NCBI RefSeq assembly: GCF_000327385.1
Contig: NW_008707797.1
Span: forward strand, 3,412,028-3,476,027
DNA from: Lottia gigantea
Lineage: Eukaryota; Mollusca; Gastropoda; Lottiidae
DNA: 64,000 nt
Reading direction: 5' to 3'
Below, one piece after another: positions 51,265 through 62,144 of the stretch. How positions within the stretch are numbered: position 1 is the first letter of the stretch; each line of letters starts with the position of its first letter. Below the pieces are notes generated by a model that worked only from the letters and a program-made list of their open reading frames with translations, made no database searches and was not told the origin of the DNA. The translations under genes were made by a program, and so were the position numbers.

Positions 51265-51425
51265 ACAGAATGCAGCGATTTGATTGAAGTGTACGCTAGC
51301 GAATACAGCCAATCAGAGCCCTCGACATAAAGACTGTATATATTATTGCTTATGTTTTATAGACGCTCTGTTGAAGGCTGTGATTGGCTGCATTTACCAA
51401 CTTCCGTGGAACATGCAAAGAGCCT
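51265..51425 (+). repeat. Dispersed repeat with inverted ends (family R2)
   Basis: 'aatgcagcgatttgattgaa' and 'cagccaatcagagccctcga' at the left are partly mirrored by 'gtgattggctgcatt' at the right, suggesting a MITE. Related sequence lies at 4490-4560, 4888-4940 and, diverged, 22905-23050. Confidence 0.6.
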
Positions 51426-51794
51426 AATGAAGTGAAGGTATTAGACGCCGTTCGTGACACTGTGAGATGTATAAAAATATTCTATCATACTAATTATATA
51501 TTCTACCTTTGATAGACAGAGTATTATGTGGTATTCATCATGATACACTAGCAATATTCTCCTTCCGGGACTACTTGACCTTTTCATTCTTATCTATCTT
51601 ATTTATCTAATGATCCAGGGTGATTATTGCAATCATTTCATGCCTATCGCATTGTAGTGGTTGACTTTTATGGTTACATATCGGGTTTCTACTTGTGCAA
51701 CTGAAATTGTTGATACATTTGGTCAGGAACCATCACATACATACTTTTTTCTTCAAAATGGCGTTTATTCATCTACCATACCATCCAATAGATC

Positions 51795-52410
51795 CAGATC
51801 TAACTACCAACAACCAAGATTACCAACCACAATTACCAACAATTGCGATTACCACCAACCACGATTACCAGCAACTGGGATTACCAACCACGATTACAAG
51901 TAACAGATTACCAACAACCTGGATTACCAACAACCTGGATTACCAACAACCTGGATTACCAACAAACACGATTACCAGCAACTGAGATTACCAACAACCA
52001 CGATAACCAACAACCACGATTACCAGCAACTGAGTTTACCAACCTTGATTACAAGTAACCGAGATGACCAACAATCTGGATCACCAACAACCTGGATTAC
52101 CAACAAACACGATTACCAGCAACTGAGATTACTAACAACCACTATAACCAACAACCACGATTACTAACAACCACGATTACTAACAACCACGATTACCAGC
52201 AACTGAGATTACCAACAACCACGATTACCAACAACCACGATTTCTAGCAACCACTATTACCAGAAACCACGATTTCTAGCAACCACTATTACCAGAAACC
52301 ACGATTACCAACAATCACGATTATCACAACCACGATTAATAAAAACCGCGATAACCAGCATTTACGATTACCAACAACTACGATTACCAACAACCACGAT
52401 TACTAAAAAA
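51795..52410. repeat. 16-bp minisatellite
   Basis: Roughly 38 units of 'attaccaacaaccacg' and variants ('cctgg', 'cagcaactgag'), with local higher-order blocks. Open frames rich in Thr/Asn/Gln/Pro within it are repeat artefacts. Confidence 0.93.
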
Positions 52411-52764
52411 CACTTTGTATGTCATAGCTGCTTCTACCAACCACCGGTTTATTAAATATGTACAACTACGTATCGTGAAATCGTTTTAAGTTTAAGTACT
52501 GTATTGGAACGGTATTGGTTTTAAGGTTTATGACTATTGATAAAATCTGTTGAAACTTTATGTACAATCTAATCAATGAGTAATAAATACCCCATTAAAT
52601 TGTGTTCTCCCATACGATACGACCATAGTACCAAGAATCAAAATAAATGGCATCATAAACTATGTGTCGTGATGATGATATTTTATTCTTCTATATAAAG
52701 AAGACTGGTCATAAAGCAGGTGGAAATACAGCCTATGGTCAGTTTTACTGAAACCACGAAAGAC

Positions 52765-52912
52765 ATATTTTATATCGAATAAGGGCTGACTAATGCCGCT
52801 GTTCTGGCAAATTTTCCCTAATTGCACCCTGCATAGCGTTGCCCGTCTTCATTAGCCTACAAGGTGCAGAAAAGTAGGACGTAAAACTCCATTCATTTCA
52901 TTTCATTTTTGA
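52765..52912 (+). mobile_element. SINE-like element, copy 2
   Basis: Matches 34045-34222 through 'gcgttgcccgtcttcattag' and ends 'acgtaaaactccattcattt' plus 'catttcattttt'. Solitary tails with 'ttttacgtcc' occur elsewhere (16674, 33645, 55263), showing that the family is widespread. Confidence 0.65.
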
Positions 52913-53589
52913 TATTTGAAATCCAGAAACACCATATGATAAGTCGTTTGATTCACAACAGTCAGAGACTATGGAGTAAAATGATTTCATTTTGACCATG
53001 GAAAACTGATATTGTGCAGCTAGCTTTTACATGCGGGTAGATACACAACTATTAAACTAGAAATTCAAGATTTTAATGCGTTTATTGATTGCTGCTCATG
53101 CCATGTATAAATTCAGCTCTTAACAAATTAAACATGTTTAAGTATGCCGTCAACATTTCGTTTTTCTGATTATCATCTTTATGTGGAACTTTTTCTCAAA
53201 TCAACGGCAGAAATCGGAAATTGGAATTCCTACAGGAGACGTATTATTGCGAAAAAGAGCAGTTTTCTATAGAAATAGTTTAATGACAAATATAGTTGAT
53301 TTATTTTCTCTCTAATAACTTTATTTTTAATTTGTCTCCTTTGGATCGATGATTTTAATTTGTTTCTATGTATCACAGCATCGGTCTTGTAGGAATGTAG
53401 CAATTTGTCAATGGTTTTCTCCATAGATCATAGTTTAATGACAGAAAACTTTCACTGCAAAACCAGCGCAATACATCAATTGTAGAGGATGTAGGATTAT
53501 AAAAACAGAACCTGAAACATTATAACTCAGTGTTTCGCGCTGTGTATTCAAATGTTTATTTTATAACCCACGTTTTTTAATTGGTAGGT

Positions 53590-54000
53590 GGCTGGCTGAT
53601 TGATTTGTAGATGACAAGTTAACGCCCGCTGTCGAATAGTTGATATCCCAGACAAAAGCTGGTAGATTACAAGTTAACGTCGGCTCTCAAATAGCTGATA
53701 TCACTGACAATGTAGTGGCTGGTAGATGACAAGTTAACGTCAGCTCTAGTATAGCTGATATCACAGACTAGGTAGTTGTTGGTAGATGACAAGTTAACGT
53801 CAGATCAGAAATAGCTGATATCTCAGACAATGTAGTGGCTGGGAGACGACAAGTTAACGCCCGCTGTCGAATAGTTGATATCCCAGACAAAATATTTGCT
53901 GATATCACAGACTATGTAGTTGCTGATAGTCGACAATGTAACGTCCTCAAAAAGCTGATATCTCAGACAAGGTAGTTGCTGGTATTCGTGGTAGTTGGTG
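53590..54000. repeat. About 60-bp minisatellite
   Basis: About six units containing 'gctggtagatgacaagttaa' and 'gctgatatcacagacaatgt'. Solitary, diverged relatives occur at about 6950, 13455 and 58405, so the array seems to be a local expansion of a dispersed element. Confidence 0.88.
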
Positions 54001-54179
54001 GTAAGATCTGGATAAATTCATGTTGGATAGGCCGACTGTCGATTTTGTATTTGAGAAAACTTCAGAACTAAAGTTGAAACTGTTGTAAATGAGAATGACA
54101 ATACTACTTGAATTATGGAACTCAACAATAATTCAGGTCTGTAGATAGACTTGATCGTTAGAAGGGGCAAGTAATTTAT

Positions 54180-54260
54180 CCGGAGGGGCAATTGGGTGTG
54201 GTGTTTAGTTGAAGTAATGGAATTGGTAGGTAGTCAGAATCCCCCCCGCCCCCTGTATGA
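54180..54260 (+). repeat. Dispersed short element, family R1, copy 5
   Basis: 'gtggtgtttagttgaagtaa' and 'tggaattggtaggtag' match the reverse complement of 1-60, followed by a poly-C run as in the copy at 46300-46400. Confidence 0.6.
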
Positions 54261-55272
54261 GTTATGGTTTGTGTGTGATTATCAGATTATGTTCGTTGGT
54301 ATCACTCACTCAGGGTGACATTTAAGAGAGACTTTTGCTTTTATGACATATTTGAATATAACTTCTCTATTGCAGTTTCAAATGACATTTACGAACCTTT
54401 TGATTAACTTCTCTAGATAATCAACACTATTCATAAAATATGATGTTAAAATACTCTTTGTGGTCTTTGGTCATATACGAAATGTATCTTGCTTTGAACT
54501 ATAAAGGAATTAAAGAGTTTACACTACTCCTTGTCTGTGTATCGGGGTCAAGGTTCTGTTTCTACCAATACAATTTCCTGTCCGACTTCTGTGGTTCCAC
54601 ATCAATGTCTCTATCACAAATGTCGTTCGATCAAAATTGAATTTTCTAGAATTACAGGACCGCCTGTCGTCAAACGGGAAATCAAAATCGTTCGGATGGA
54701 AGCTTTAGGTGTACAGGGTACATACAGACTACAATTACTGATTTTGTCTGTGACATAACTGACAGAAAGCTGACTTCTGTGAATCTTAATACTGTTATGT
54801 TCGCTGTTGTTTTTTCTATGATGTCAACAAATCAGATCTGATAAAAACTAGTCATCCGGTAAATATCCAATTGGGAGATTCATTTTCTGCTTCAGTTGTG
54901 AGCATACTTTTGATGTCAATCATCGCGTTTGATAACGGCTTAATATAATTACACGCTACCAGAACCCATAGGACTAATTATTCCTCGATTTACCTGTTTT
55001 AATTAAAGCAGATCATAATAAGTATTTCCACGTTCAGAAATATACTGTATGAAACGATTCTGTGTCTAAAAATCTAATCAGTTCCTGCTATTAATTAATA
55101 TTTCCACTAGATTATATCAAAAAACCTAACAAAATCAATTTTCTCATGACTCATGCGAGGTTTTTCTTTACCTGTTTTATTCTCCTTGTCACGAAATTAC
55201 TTCACAAATAGTTTGGTTAGTTCGAAATAGTGAAACAATGTGGATATGAAATGATGAATACAGTTTTACGTC

Positions 55273-55413
55273 CAGTGGCGGAGCCAGGTTAACGTCCGAG
55301 GGGGGATTGAGGGAGGGGCGAAATATCTGAGATTGCACGAATTTCTAGCCTAGTTATGGGATTTTTGCCCGAAAAACTCTCTTTCGGGGATGCGAGGGAT
55401 GGCTCCGCCACTG
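55273..55413. mobile_element. hAT-like MITE, copy 2 (cleanest copy)
   Basis: A 141-bp element with ends cagtggcggagcc and ggctccgccactg, flanked by perfect 8-bp target duplications tttacgtc (55265-55272 and 55414-55421). The target is the tail of a SINE-like sequence ('gttttacgtcc'), so this is one element inserted into another. Confidence 0.92.
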
Positions 55414-55469
55414 TTTACGTCCTCTTCTGTTCTAGACTGGTCTGGACGTATAATATAAAAGTATAAGTT

Positions 55470-55625
55470 TACCCGTCAAAACACCTGATACCACTTTTCC
55501 TTATGAAGTACCTACTCACTTATGATTGAAGTAGTTCCTCATGTGAAAAGTTCCATCGCTGCTACTAATGTTGTTTGATTTTTGGGTTTCGTTTTGCGGT
55601 TCGAGTCGTTAGTACTTAGTTTACT
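55470..55625 (+). repeat. Dispersed repeat R4
   Basis: 'ctgataccacttttc', 'actcacttatgattgaa' and 'gggtttcgttttgcggtt' recur at 57390-57530. The last motif also occurs at about 44724 and 45053. Unclassified. Confidence 0.65.
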
Positions 55626-56714
55626 TATAAATGCGACGAGCGATGTTTTGTGGCCATTAACCACCTTTGTTTTTAAGGTTTTTAACAAGAAGAGTGTGTA
55701 TCAAACATATAAGTCTCCGTTTACTGTCATGAAAACCGATGGCGCCTCCATACCACCCCTTCTGATTTGCATCTTTGATAGAGGGGAAGCCAGATTGAAA
55801 AACCATAGAACAATTTCTCAAGTCTCCAAAATGTATGCATAAATCATATCCATTTTACTTTAAGAATTTGATTCCGCAGACTTTTTGACTTATTCGAAAA
55901 CAATACGAAGCCGCCATGAATTATTCAGATACTATCGGACAAGTCTTTAGCAGTGAGAGTGTATGCTAGTCGAGTGCAATAAAATATGCTTTTTTGTTTG
56001 GTACAATCTAGAAGTATTATTAACAGAACTATACTTTCAGCTGAACTGGCTATTATGTAACATATTGATTCTCGGCAATTATTTTTACAAGAAGTATTAT
56101 AGATATGACGCAAAATCAGAATTGTTTACATTTCTTGATAAAGGATTTTCGTGGCCTTCATCTTTAATAATAGCTATTTTTGTATCCTGGGAGTAGTCTT
56201 CTCAACATACAGGGATTTGGGGCTGTCTTTATGAAATGGCAAATTTGATATAACAACAGACCGTCTAATCTCTGTGGACGTCGAGCATACCTCGTGGAAA
56301 GAAAACACACTGCATGGCAATAAAGAGAGCATCTACTGTTTGTAATGACTAAACAACCTTGGTCAGAAAGTATTGTTAATTCTATAGACTCTGTACATGA
56401 ATACAGATTAATCAAACCAAGTGATCAGACCCAGGTGTGGAAAAATTATTAGCTAGTTTTATTAATCTTATAATCTCTAGTAGACAATCAGTAAATTTGA
56501 TTTCTTATTTCCACATATATAGTCCGAAACCTGTTGTCTTTTACCAGCCTGTGGAACATATTTTAAAGTTATCGCCTAATGTTAGTGAATGGGAAAGTTG
56601 AGATGGTTGGACTACAAATCTCCAATGTGTCAACACTTGACCAATATAATCTTACTATTCATTTTGTTGTAGTAATATTTTAGTTAATTAAGTCTCTTAC
56701 TCTCTTTGAGTGGA

Positions 56715-56895
56715 ACTGTCTATGGCTTTCATCTTGTTCTATCAATGCTTCAATAGTCTCGTCCATTTCTTTAAGATGAAAATTAAGTATCAACTACAAG
56801 ATCCTTTACACCATCGACTCAATCCACAAGCTTTCATCTTGTACCATCAATACGTCTATAGCCCCGTCCGTTTCTTTCAGATGCCCTTTGATAAC
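56715..56895. repeat. Diverged tandem duplication, about 95 bp
   Basis: Two units share 'gctttcatcttgt', 'tatcaa', 'atagtc/atagcc' and 'cgtccgtttcttt'. The open frame across them has no family resemblance. Confidence 0.55.
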
Positions 56896-58209
56896 TAAAT
56901 ATCAGCCAGAAGAAAAAATGTAATGTCATCAGGCTGAATATACTGATATGTTATTATTTGAATAGTCTATAGAATAATACACAAATCAGAACAAATCAAA
57001 TCAACTATTGTCTGAAGCAGTGAAGGAAAAATATAAATCCAGTTATCACTTCTTGATCAGGGCGAATCCATGAAGTTTCGCTTTTCAGTCCATATTCTTA
57101 ACTGCCAAAATTTACGAAGATACCGAAACTTAAGTAGCGATCCTTCTGGAAAGCCACAAGGGCCAAAATTCTAAATCATTTTCGTAACTGTGGCCTCGTG
57201 AAAGTATTTTCGCCATCATGGTTTCCCACCCATCTATAGAAAATATATAATTCTGATTGGATACAAGATTTCTATGAAATGGGATAGTTGAAATTGGAGA
57301 TAAATATTTTTTCATCAGTTACTTCCCTTGAGATTTTTCAATTCGTCGTCGTCGATGGATGTCGTTCCAGGCAGTGTAAGCTTATTCTTCTAGACATCTG
57401 ATACCACTTTTCATTATGAAATACTTACTCACTTATGATTGAAATACTTCCTCGTGTGAAAATTTCATTAGCTGCCAATATTTCGTTAATATGTTGTTAT
57501 GGATTTCACGTTTCGTTTTTACTTGCTTTATTGATATATACCTGTGACAAATGCTGACCCACTCCAGTACCGATTTGTTAAATTGCTATGTTTGAGCCAG
57601 CAATGTTATATGTTGTAAAAGAGATGTGGTATTCGCTTTTTTTTCTCGATACATTCCACACAAAAAAAGATAAAACCCGGGGGCATTTATTACAAGGAAC
57701 AGATTTCGACATAAAGGAAAAGTAAAGAAATGGTGGAGACAATGGGATAACAGTTTTTGACAGCCCCAAGAAACGTCTGATAATGGAGGCATCGTAAACA
57801 ATATAATCCATTTCCGCTCTGGCTGTGACAGAATAAGGTTTTAAAAAGTTGTTATATTTTGTTTTAGACTATTGTAGATCCTCAGGGTAGATTCTGATGG
57901 AATACTAAAAGCTGTAAGAGACAATAGTCTATTGTAAAGTTGTTTTCTGTTGGAATTGTTGAGAGTTTTCAGCCACTGTGAGTAGAGGTTATTTAGTTGT
58001 TTGTAAGGAGTAAGGAAGTCGATACCTTGATTTATTAATAAGATAAGAGAAACAGTAGTACGGTTTGCCAGCGATAATCACACTTCCATCAGTTGTTTAT
58101 AGAACTGAGACATGCAAGCCACAGACAGAGTGATTGTAAATTTATATACTTCCTGAAACACAATAGAGATATACTTAGAATATTACAAAGTAAGTGGGCA
58201 AAGGCAATG

Positions 58210-58319
58210 CAGGGGTGGAGCCAGGTTTACGTCCGAGAGGGGGGGTTGCCCGAATTTCTAACTTAGTTATGAGATTTTTGGGGGACCCCTATGCCCTTCC
58301 CCTCTTGGCTCTGCCACTA
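58210..58319. mobile_element. hAT-like MITE, copy 3
   Basis: A 110-bp element starting 'caggggtggagccaggttt' and ending 'ttggctctgccacta'. It is flanked by 8-bp duplications with one mismatch (aggcaatg 58202-58209; aggccatg 58320-58327). Internally deleted relative to the other copies. Confidence 0.8.
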
Positions 58320-59199
58320 AGGCCATGGCTGGGTCATGTATGAAACTCGTGATAAGCAGACGCATCTTTTAAACTATGCAATATAAGACCTTAGCTAAGT
58401 ACAGGTGGTTGGTAGATCACAAACTAAACTTCGCTTCCAATTAACTTATATCTCCCACTAGAGACGAAAGAAATTTCTTCATATATTTGATATTGAACAA
58501 TACAACTACACGCATAATAGCAAGGTTATTAGTACTGGGTCACACACCTACCAAGGAATTAACCAAGTTCTCCTGTTCGACCTGTTATTCGTTTTGGAGA
58601 ATGTGATTTGCAGAAAAAGTCGTGCATTTGATGAAGCATTTGGTTGAGTTGTTGGGGCTCCGCATTCATACCTATGCCTTAGATCATTAATTTAGTCCTA
58701 CTCCTGCATGTCAGTCGAGACATCACATGGAAGTCGCTGGCAGAAAGGCACTAACCAACGGCTAACATCACTCAGAATTACACATCACCAGAGTATCGTC
58801 AGTGCAATTCTCAGATACCAGATAATTCTATACTACAGTTTTCCAATTTCATTCTCTAAAAAAAACAACTTTTGACAACTCTGACAATAGTGTGACAAAA
58901 GAAGTATTAGGACTAGAATATCACTGAGAAAATTGTGCTGTAAATATTCTATAGATTAAAGTATTGAAGAAGTCTCAGACGCTCTTTGTTTTTCCCATTT
59001 TAACCTTTTCTCAGCGATCTTCAACTTGTCAGTGAGTAAGCTAGGTGTCAAAACAATGGCTTCAGATTTCGAGTAGTGTGTAGTATTACATGATAATGAA
59101 TACAATAGGATCACGGTGAATATTGACATGTTATTGTTACAAATATACAAATAAATCAGAGTTTTACGTCTTGCTTTTCTGTACTATATTGGTGTTTTA

Positions 59200-59232
59200 C
59201 CTTGGAGAGGATTCGAACCCACGACAGACAAA
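59200..59232 (-). mobile_element. tRNA-type B box, probable SINE head
   Basis: On the minus strand 'gtgggttcgaatcctctcca' contains a perfect RNA polymerase III B box. No A box or cloverleaf was found, and 'ttttacgtc' lies on its 3' side, so a tRNA-derived SINE piece is more likely than a tRNA gene. Confidence 0.35.
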
Positions 59233-59992
59233 GACAAGTTGTATGCATATTACGTAATTTTACAAGGGAAGTGATTTTCCCTCTTTCGAATTTTAGCTTT
59301 CGGAGAATCTTTCAGCTGCACAATTTGTTACGATACAGAATTATATTATATGTACTTTATCAACCCTGTGAACATTAGGACGAAAAAACTCTTTTGTATA
59401 TCAATTTAATAATCTATCAGAAACATGCTGTGCTATTGCATTTCATGGACTTGTTACAATAACACTGTGAATATTAACACAGAATTTATGCTAATATCAT
59501 CTATTTATTCATATTAATTGTATTAAAACCAATTGTTGTTTGTTATATACAATATATTATATTCAGATACAGCTGTGTTAAACACTGTTAATAATATCTT
59601 GAAAATGATTGTACTGGATAGCAGTTCGATTTGAACAATTTTAGATATACGATTTTGGGGATAATTGCCCTTGACGTCAAGAAGGTCAAACTTCTTTTGA
59701 GAAAGGAAAAGACACTATATTTCTGATAGGATCTGAATTTTGAAACGGTCTATGTGCTATGAAATTGTCTGTTGTGACAATCGCTTGTTGGACCTGGTTT
59801 CCATATACATATATATTCAGTGGTTAACTATATACCTTAGACAAAAAACAAACTTGCTAAGGCATCATAGTACTGATTGCTCAGCTCAATGTATTCTACT
59901 GTACCTTTGACAGATTTCCACTATCAAATTGTAAAGACATCATTATGCTGATTATAACCATTTATTTTTCCTTTCAGATGGTGTGAAGGACG

Positions 59993-60916
59993 ATGTCTAA
60001 ATCCAAAGTAAGTAAACATCAGATTTTAGAAGAACTACAAATTGGTATGGCAGTGAGAAACACTGTTAGAAATATGGCTTACAATCTAGAAAATGTTATC
60101 ACAAATTTACACGGAATAGTTGGTGATCTTCACGTGTTGGTGACCCAGATTGACAGCGTAGCTGATAAAATAGACCGACCAATCAAGAATGGTTTCAAAA
60201 AGCCAGAAAATGGCCTGCGATATATGCTTACTCCAATCAACGGAAGCTCGGAAAGTGTGTCGTCAAAGGGTGTCGTATCTAACAACATACAACATTGGCA
60301 GGATCTGATAGAAACTTGTGAGAACCAGGAATTTTCACCAGATTTAGACTGGTCATATCTTGGACTCTCTGAAGATTCGAAAGCCCCGTCTTTCCAACAA
60401 CCATCGAAACCACAGTTGCAATGTTCGATATTCAATGATAGTGCATGTTTTCCTGCATCCACTAGCCTCCTTGAACCATGTCAAATAACAACATCTACTG
60501 ACATAGACACTGATAGTATTTGTTCATTAATTGTTGTGCCTTATGACGGCTCTTATGAAAAAGCAGTTGATGATGTTTTGGAAAATTTGGATGGCGAAGA
60601 TGATGAAAGTGATTTTTCAGATACAGAAACTTCATCAGATGCTCTCACTGCATCCTATACATCATCGACACATTCCAATGAATCGTCAGTTTCTTCTATA
60701 GAATACCAAGCTGTATATAATAGACACATGAATCCTTGGACATGCTACAGTTCGGTTGTTAATCCCCTGGATCCCGTGGATATCGGTTCATGTACACTCG
60801 ATTCTAAGGACTCATTCAATGTGGATGACATTCTCAATGACAATTATCTAGAATCTAAATATTTTGCACATCGACTGGACGAGAATATCTCTAATGTTGT
60901 GATTTTCAATCAATAA
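59993..60916 (+). CDS. INSYN1-like coiled-coil protein (tentative), single coding exon
   Basis: A 307-aa uninterrupted frame. A strong acceptor (tttttcctttcag, ending 59977) lies 15 bp upstream, so a 5' UTR intron is likely. A minimal upstream ORF (ATG GTG TGA, 59978-59986) sits between it and the start. Residues about 15-60 form a predicted amphipathic helix or coiled coil with LENVITNLHGIVGDL and LVTQIDSVADKID. Its spacing of hydrophobics and the 'V.QID' motif resemble the N-terminal helix of inhibitory synaptic factor 1 (INSYN1, formerly C15orf59). A conserved-looking tryptophan-containing segment (HWQDLIETCENQEF, then DLDWSYL) follows at about 100-125. The rest is Ser/Thr-rich and acidic (about 195-235), probably disordered. 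INSYN1 acts at inhibitory postsynapses in vertebrates; function in invertebrates is unknown. Coding status is firm, the family name only tentative. It is convergent with the minus-strand BTB gene. Confidence 0.75.
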   Translation: MSKSKVSKHQILEELQIGMAVRNTVRNMAYNLENVITNLHGIVGDLHVLVTQIDSVADKIDRPIKNGFKKPENGLRYMLTPINGSSESVSSKGVVSNNIQHWQDLIETCENQEFSPDLDWSYLGLSEDSKAPSFQQPSKPQLQCSIFNDSACFPASTSLLEPCQITTSTDIDTDSICSLIVVPYDGSYEKAVDDVLENLDGEDDESDFSDTETSSDALTASYTSSTHSNESSVSSIEYQAVYNRHMNPWTCYSSVVNPLDPVDIGSCTLDSKDSFNVDDILNDNYLESKYFAHRLDENISNVVIFNQ

Positions 60917-62144
60917 CAAGTGATAACAACAATACTCTACATTTACAATGTTCAGTGGTGTTTTGATGGTTCAGTTATGCCCCACATCAGTAGCTCGCGT
61001 CGAGACAAAACTTTTTGAAAACTGATGCATAAAAATACCAAGAACACTTAAAGATATAAAAATACATACAGCATTTTGTATACAGAACGAGTCAATTAGT
61101 TGTACCTGTTTCGATTCTCGGTGTGCCACGTCAGTAACATGCTTCTGGACAAAAAGTTTTAGAAACTGCTGCATATAAATACCAAAGATCCGGTATGGAA
61201 ATTGAGGAACTCTTTAAAATGCAGGCAATTACAAAGTATGAGTGTTAAAAGTTATTTTAAAAAAAAAAAAACAAGGATACAACATTTGACCCCCAACCCT
61301 TCACCTTAATCTTCTTACCCAGAATACTATAAGTTTTTGAGAATATAATAAATACATAGTTCATTGTATCATACGTTTATTGAACAACATAATATTTAAA
61401 TTGTGTAAAACTGGATACCACGGCAGTTGAATCAACGAAGCATATTGTATGCCATAGCGGTTGAAACATCAATCAAATACTATTATAAATAACTCATTGT
61501 CTGTATCCATTGTTGAATGAACTCTCTTCTGGTAAAGTAACCATCTCTCATTCGTCCGTTCCAGATACGTTTCATATGACATCCAGCAATGTACCCGAGA
61601 AACAAAACCTTTACAGGTAACACCATCAAGGAAATATGCCCTTCAAAGCGACTTTATCTATGTCATTTACTAACTCTCTTGTATCTGTTATCACTTCCGG
61701 TTTGAAGTAGCCAACTCTCTTTCTGACATCGTACTCAAGAAACCTAGGCAACTAACGCCTTCTAAAGACTGAGTTCTTTAAAGCGTCTGGATGATTTGGT
61801 AAACTGGAAACCATCAACAATGTGAAGATGTCTTCATACTACATTATAAATCTGAAATTATATACAAAATAAAACGATATTCAATGACATTACGTTATAG
61901 AAATTCAAGCTGAGAGTCTGTTATTTTATCAATGACCAGTTACATTGTTCTCGATTTTTTTTTATTTGCACATTTTGCCGACTAGTGCTGTATGATAGTA
62001 CAATATGTTTAATTGAATCAAGTTCCAAGGGAGGCTATCTATATTTTAAAAGAAAATAAGACTACATGAAATGTGAATCAGAATTCCAAGGGAGATTACC
62101 ACAATTTAAAAGGAAAATAAGACCACATTAAATATCACTCCTAC
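60917..62144. other. Interval between convergent INSYN1-like and BTB genes
   Basis: Besides the broken segment at 61483-61850 it holds a diverged direct repeat of about 70 bp (62020-62068 and 62087-62136, 'aagggag' … 'aaaataagac') and a poly-A tract at 61259-61271. No further BTB-gene exon was found. Confidence 0.5.
61483..61850 (-). pseudogene. Unidentified broken coding-like segment
   Basis: On the minus strand three consecutive blocks read like one protein: 61838 downward (YEDIFTLLMVSSLPNHPDAL…), then FLEYDVRKRVGYFKPEVITD to about 61640, then LPVKVLFLGYIAGCHMKRIW…FTRREFIQQWIQTM ending in TAA at 61483-61485. Between blocks 1 and 2 there is an in-frame TAG, and between blocks 2 and 3 a one-base frame change near 61635. 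Codon-level texture is protein-like and block 3 has a hydrophobic stretch. I do not recognise the family. It lies 0.3 kb downstream of the last visible BTB exon, behind an acceptor-like 'ttcag' (61852-61856). It could be a decayed gene, the damaged end of the BTB gene, or several exons with assembly errors. Confidence 0.35.

Larger units (their letters stand above)
43994..59992. other. Gene-poor, repeat-rich interval
   Basis: 16 kb in which I can support no protein-coding exon or RNA gene. Content is MITEs, SINE-like pieces, minisatellites, an inverted repeat and the assembly gap, listed separately. Short open frames are scattered and lack family motifs or consistent splice sites. The stretches 46.6-48.0, 50.1-51.2 and 59.3-59.99 kb show nothing beyond AT-rich unique-looking sequence. 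Confidence 0.55.

Noticed and set aside
51661-52058. Thr/Asn/Gln/Pro-rich frames
   Set aside because: They read through the 16-bp array in several frames at once, with no flanking conserved exon.
58956-59150. Minus-strand frame with a basic helix (KLKIAEKRLKWEKQRASE)
   Set aside because: Protein-like in part, but there is no splice-consistent neighbour, no family match I recognise, and a SINE-like sequence abuts it.
60130-60462. 110-residue minus-strand frame
   Set aside because: Lies entirely opposite the 307-aa plus-strand CDS and has no recognisable motif.
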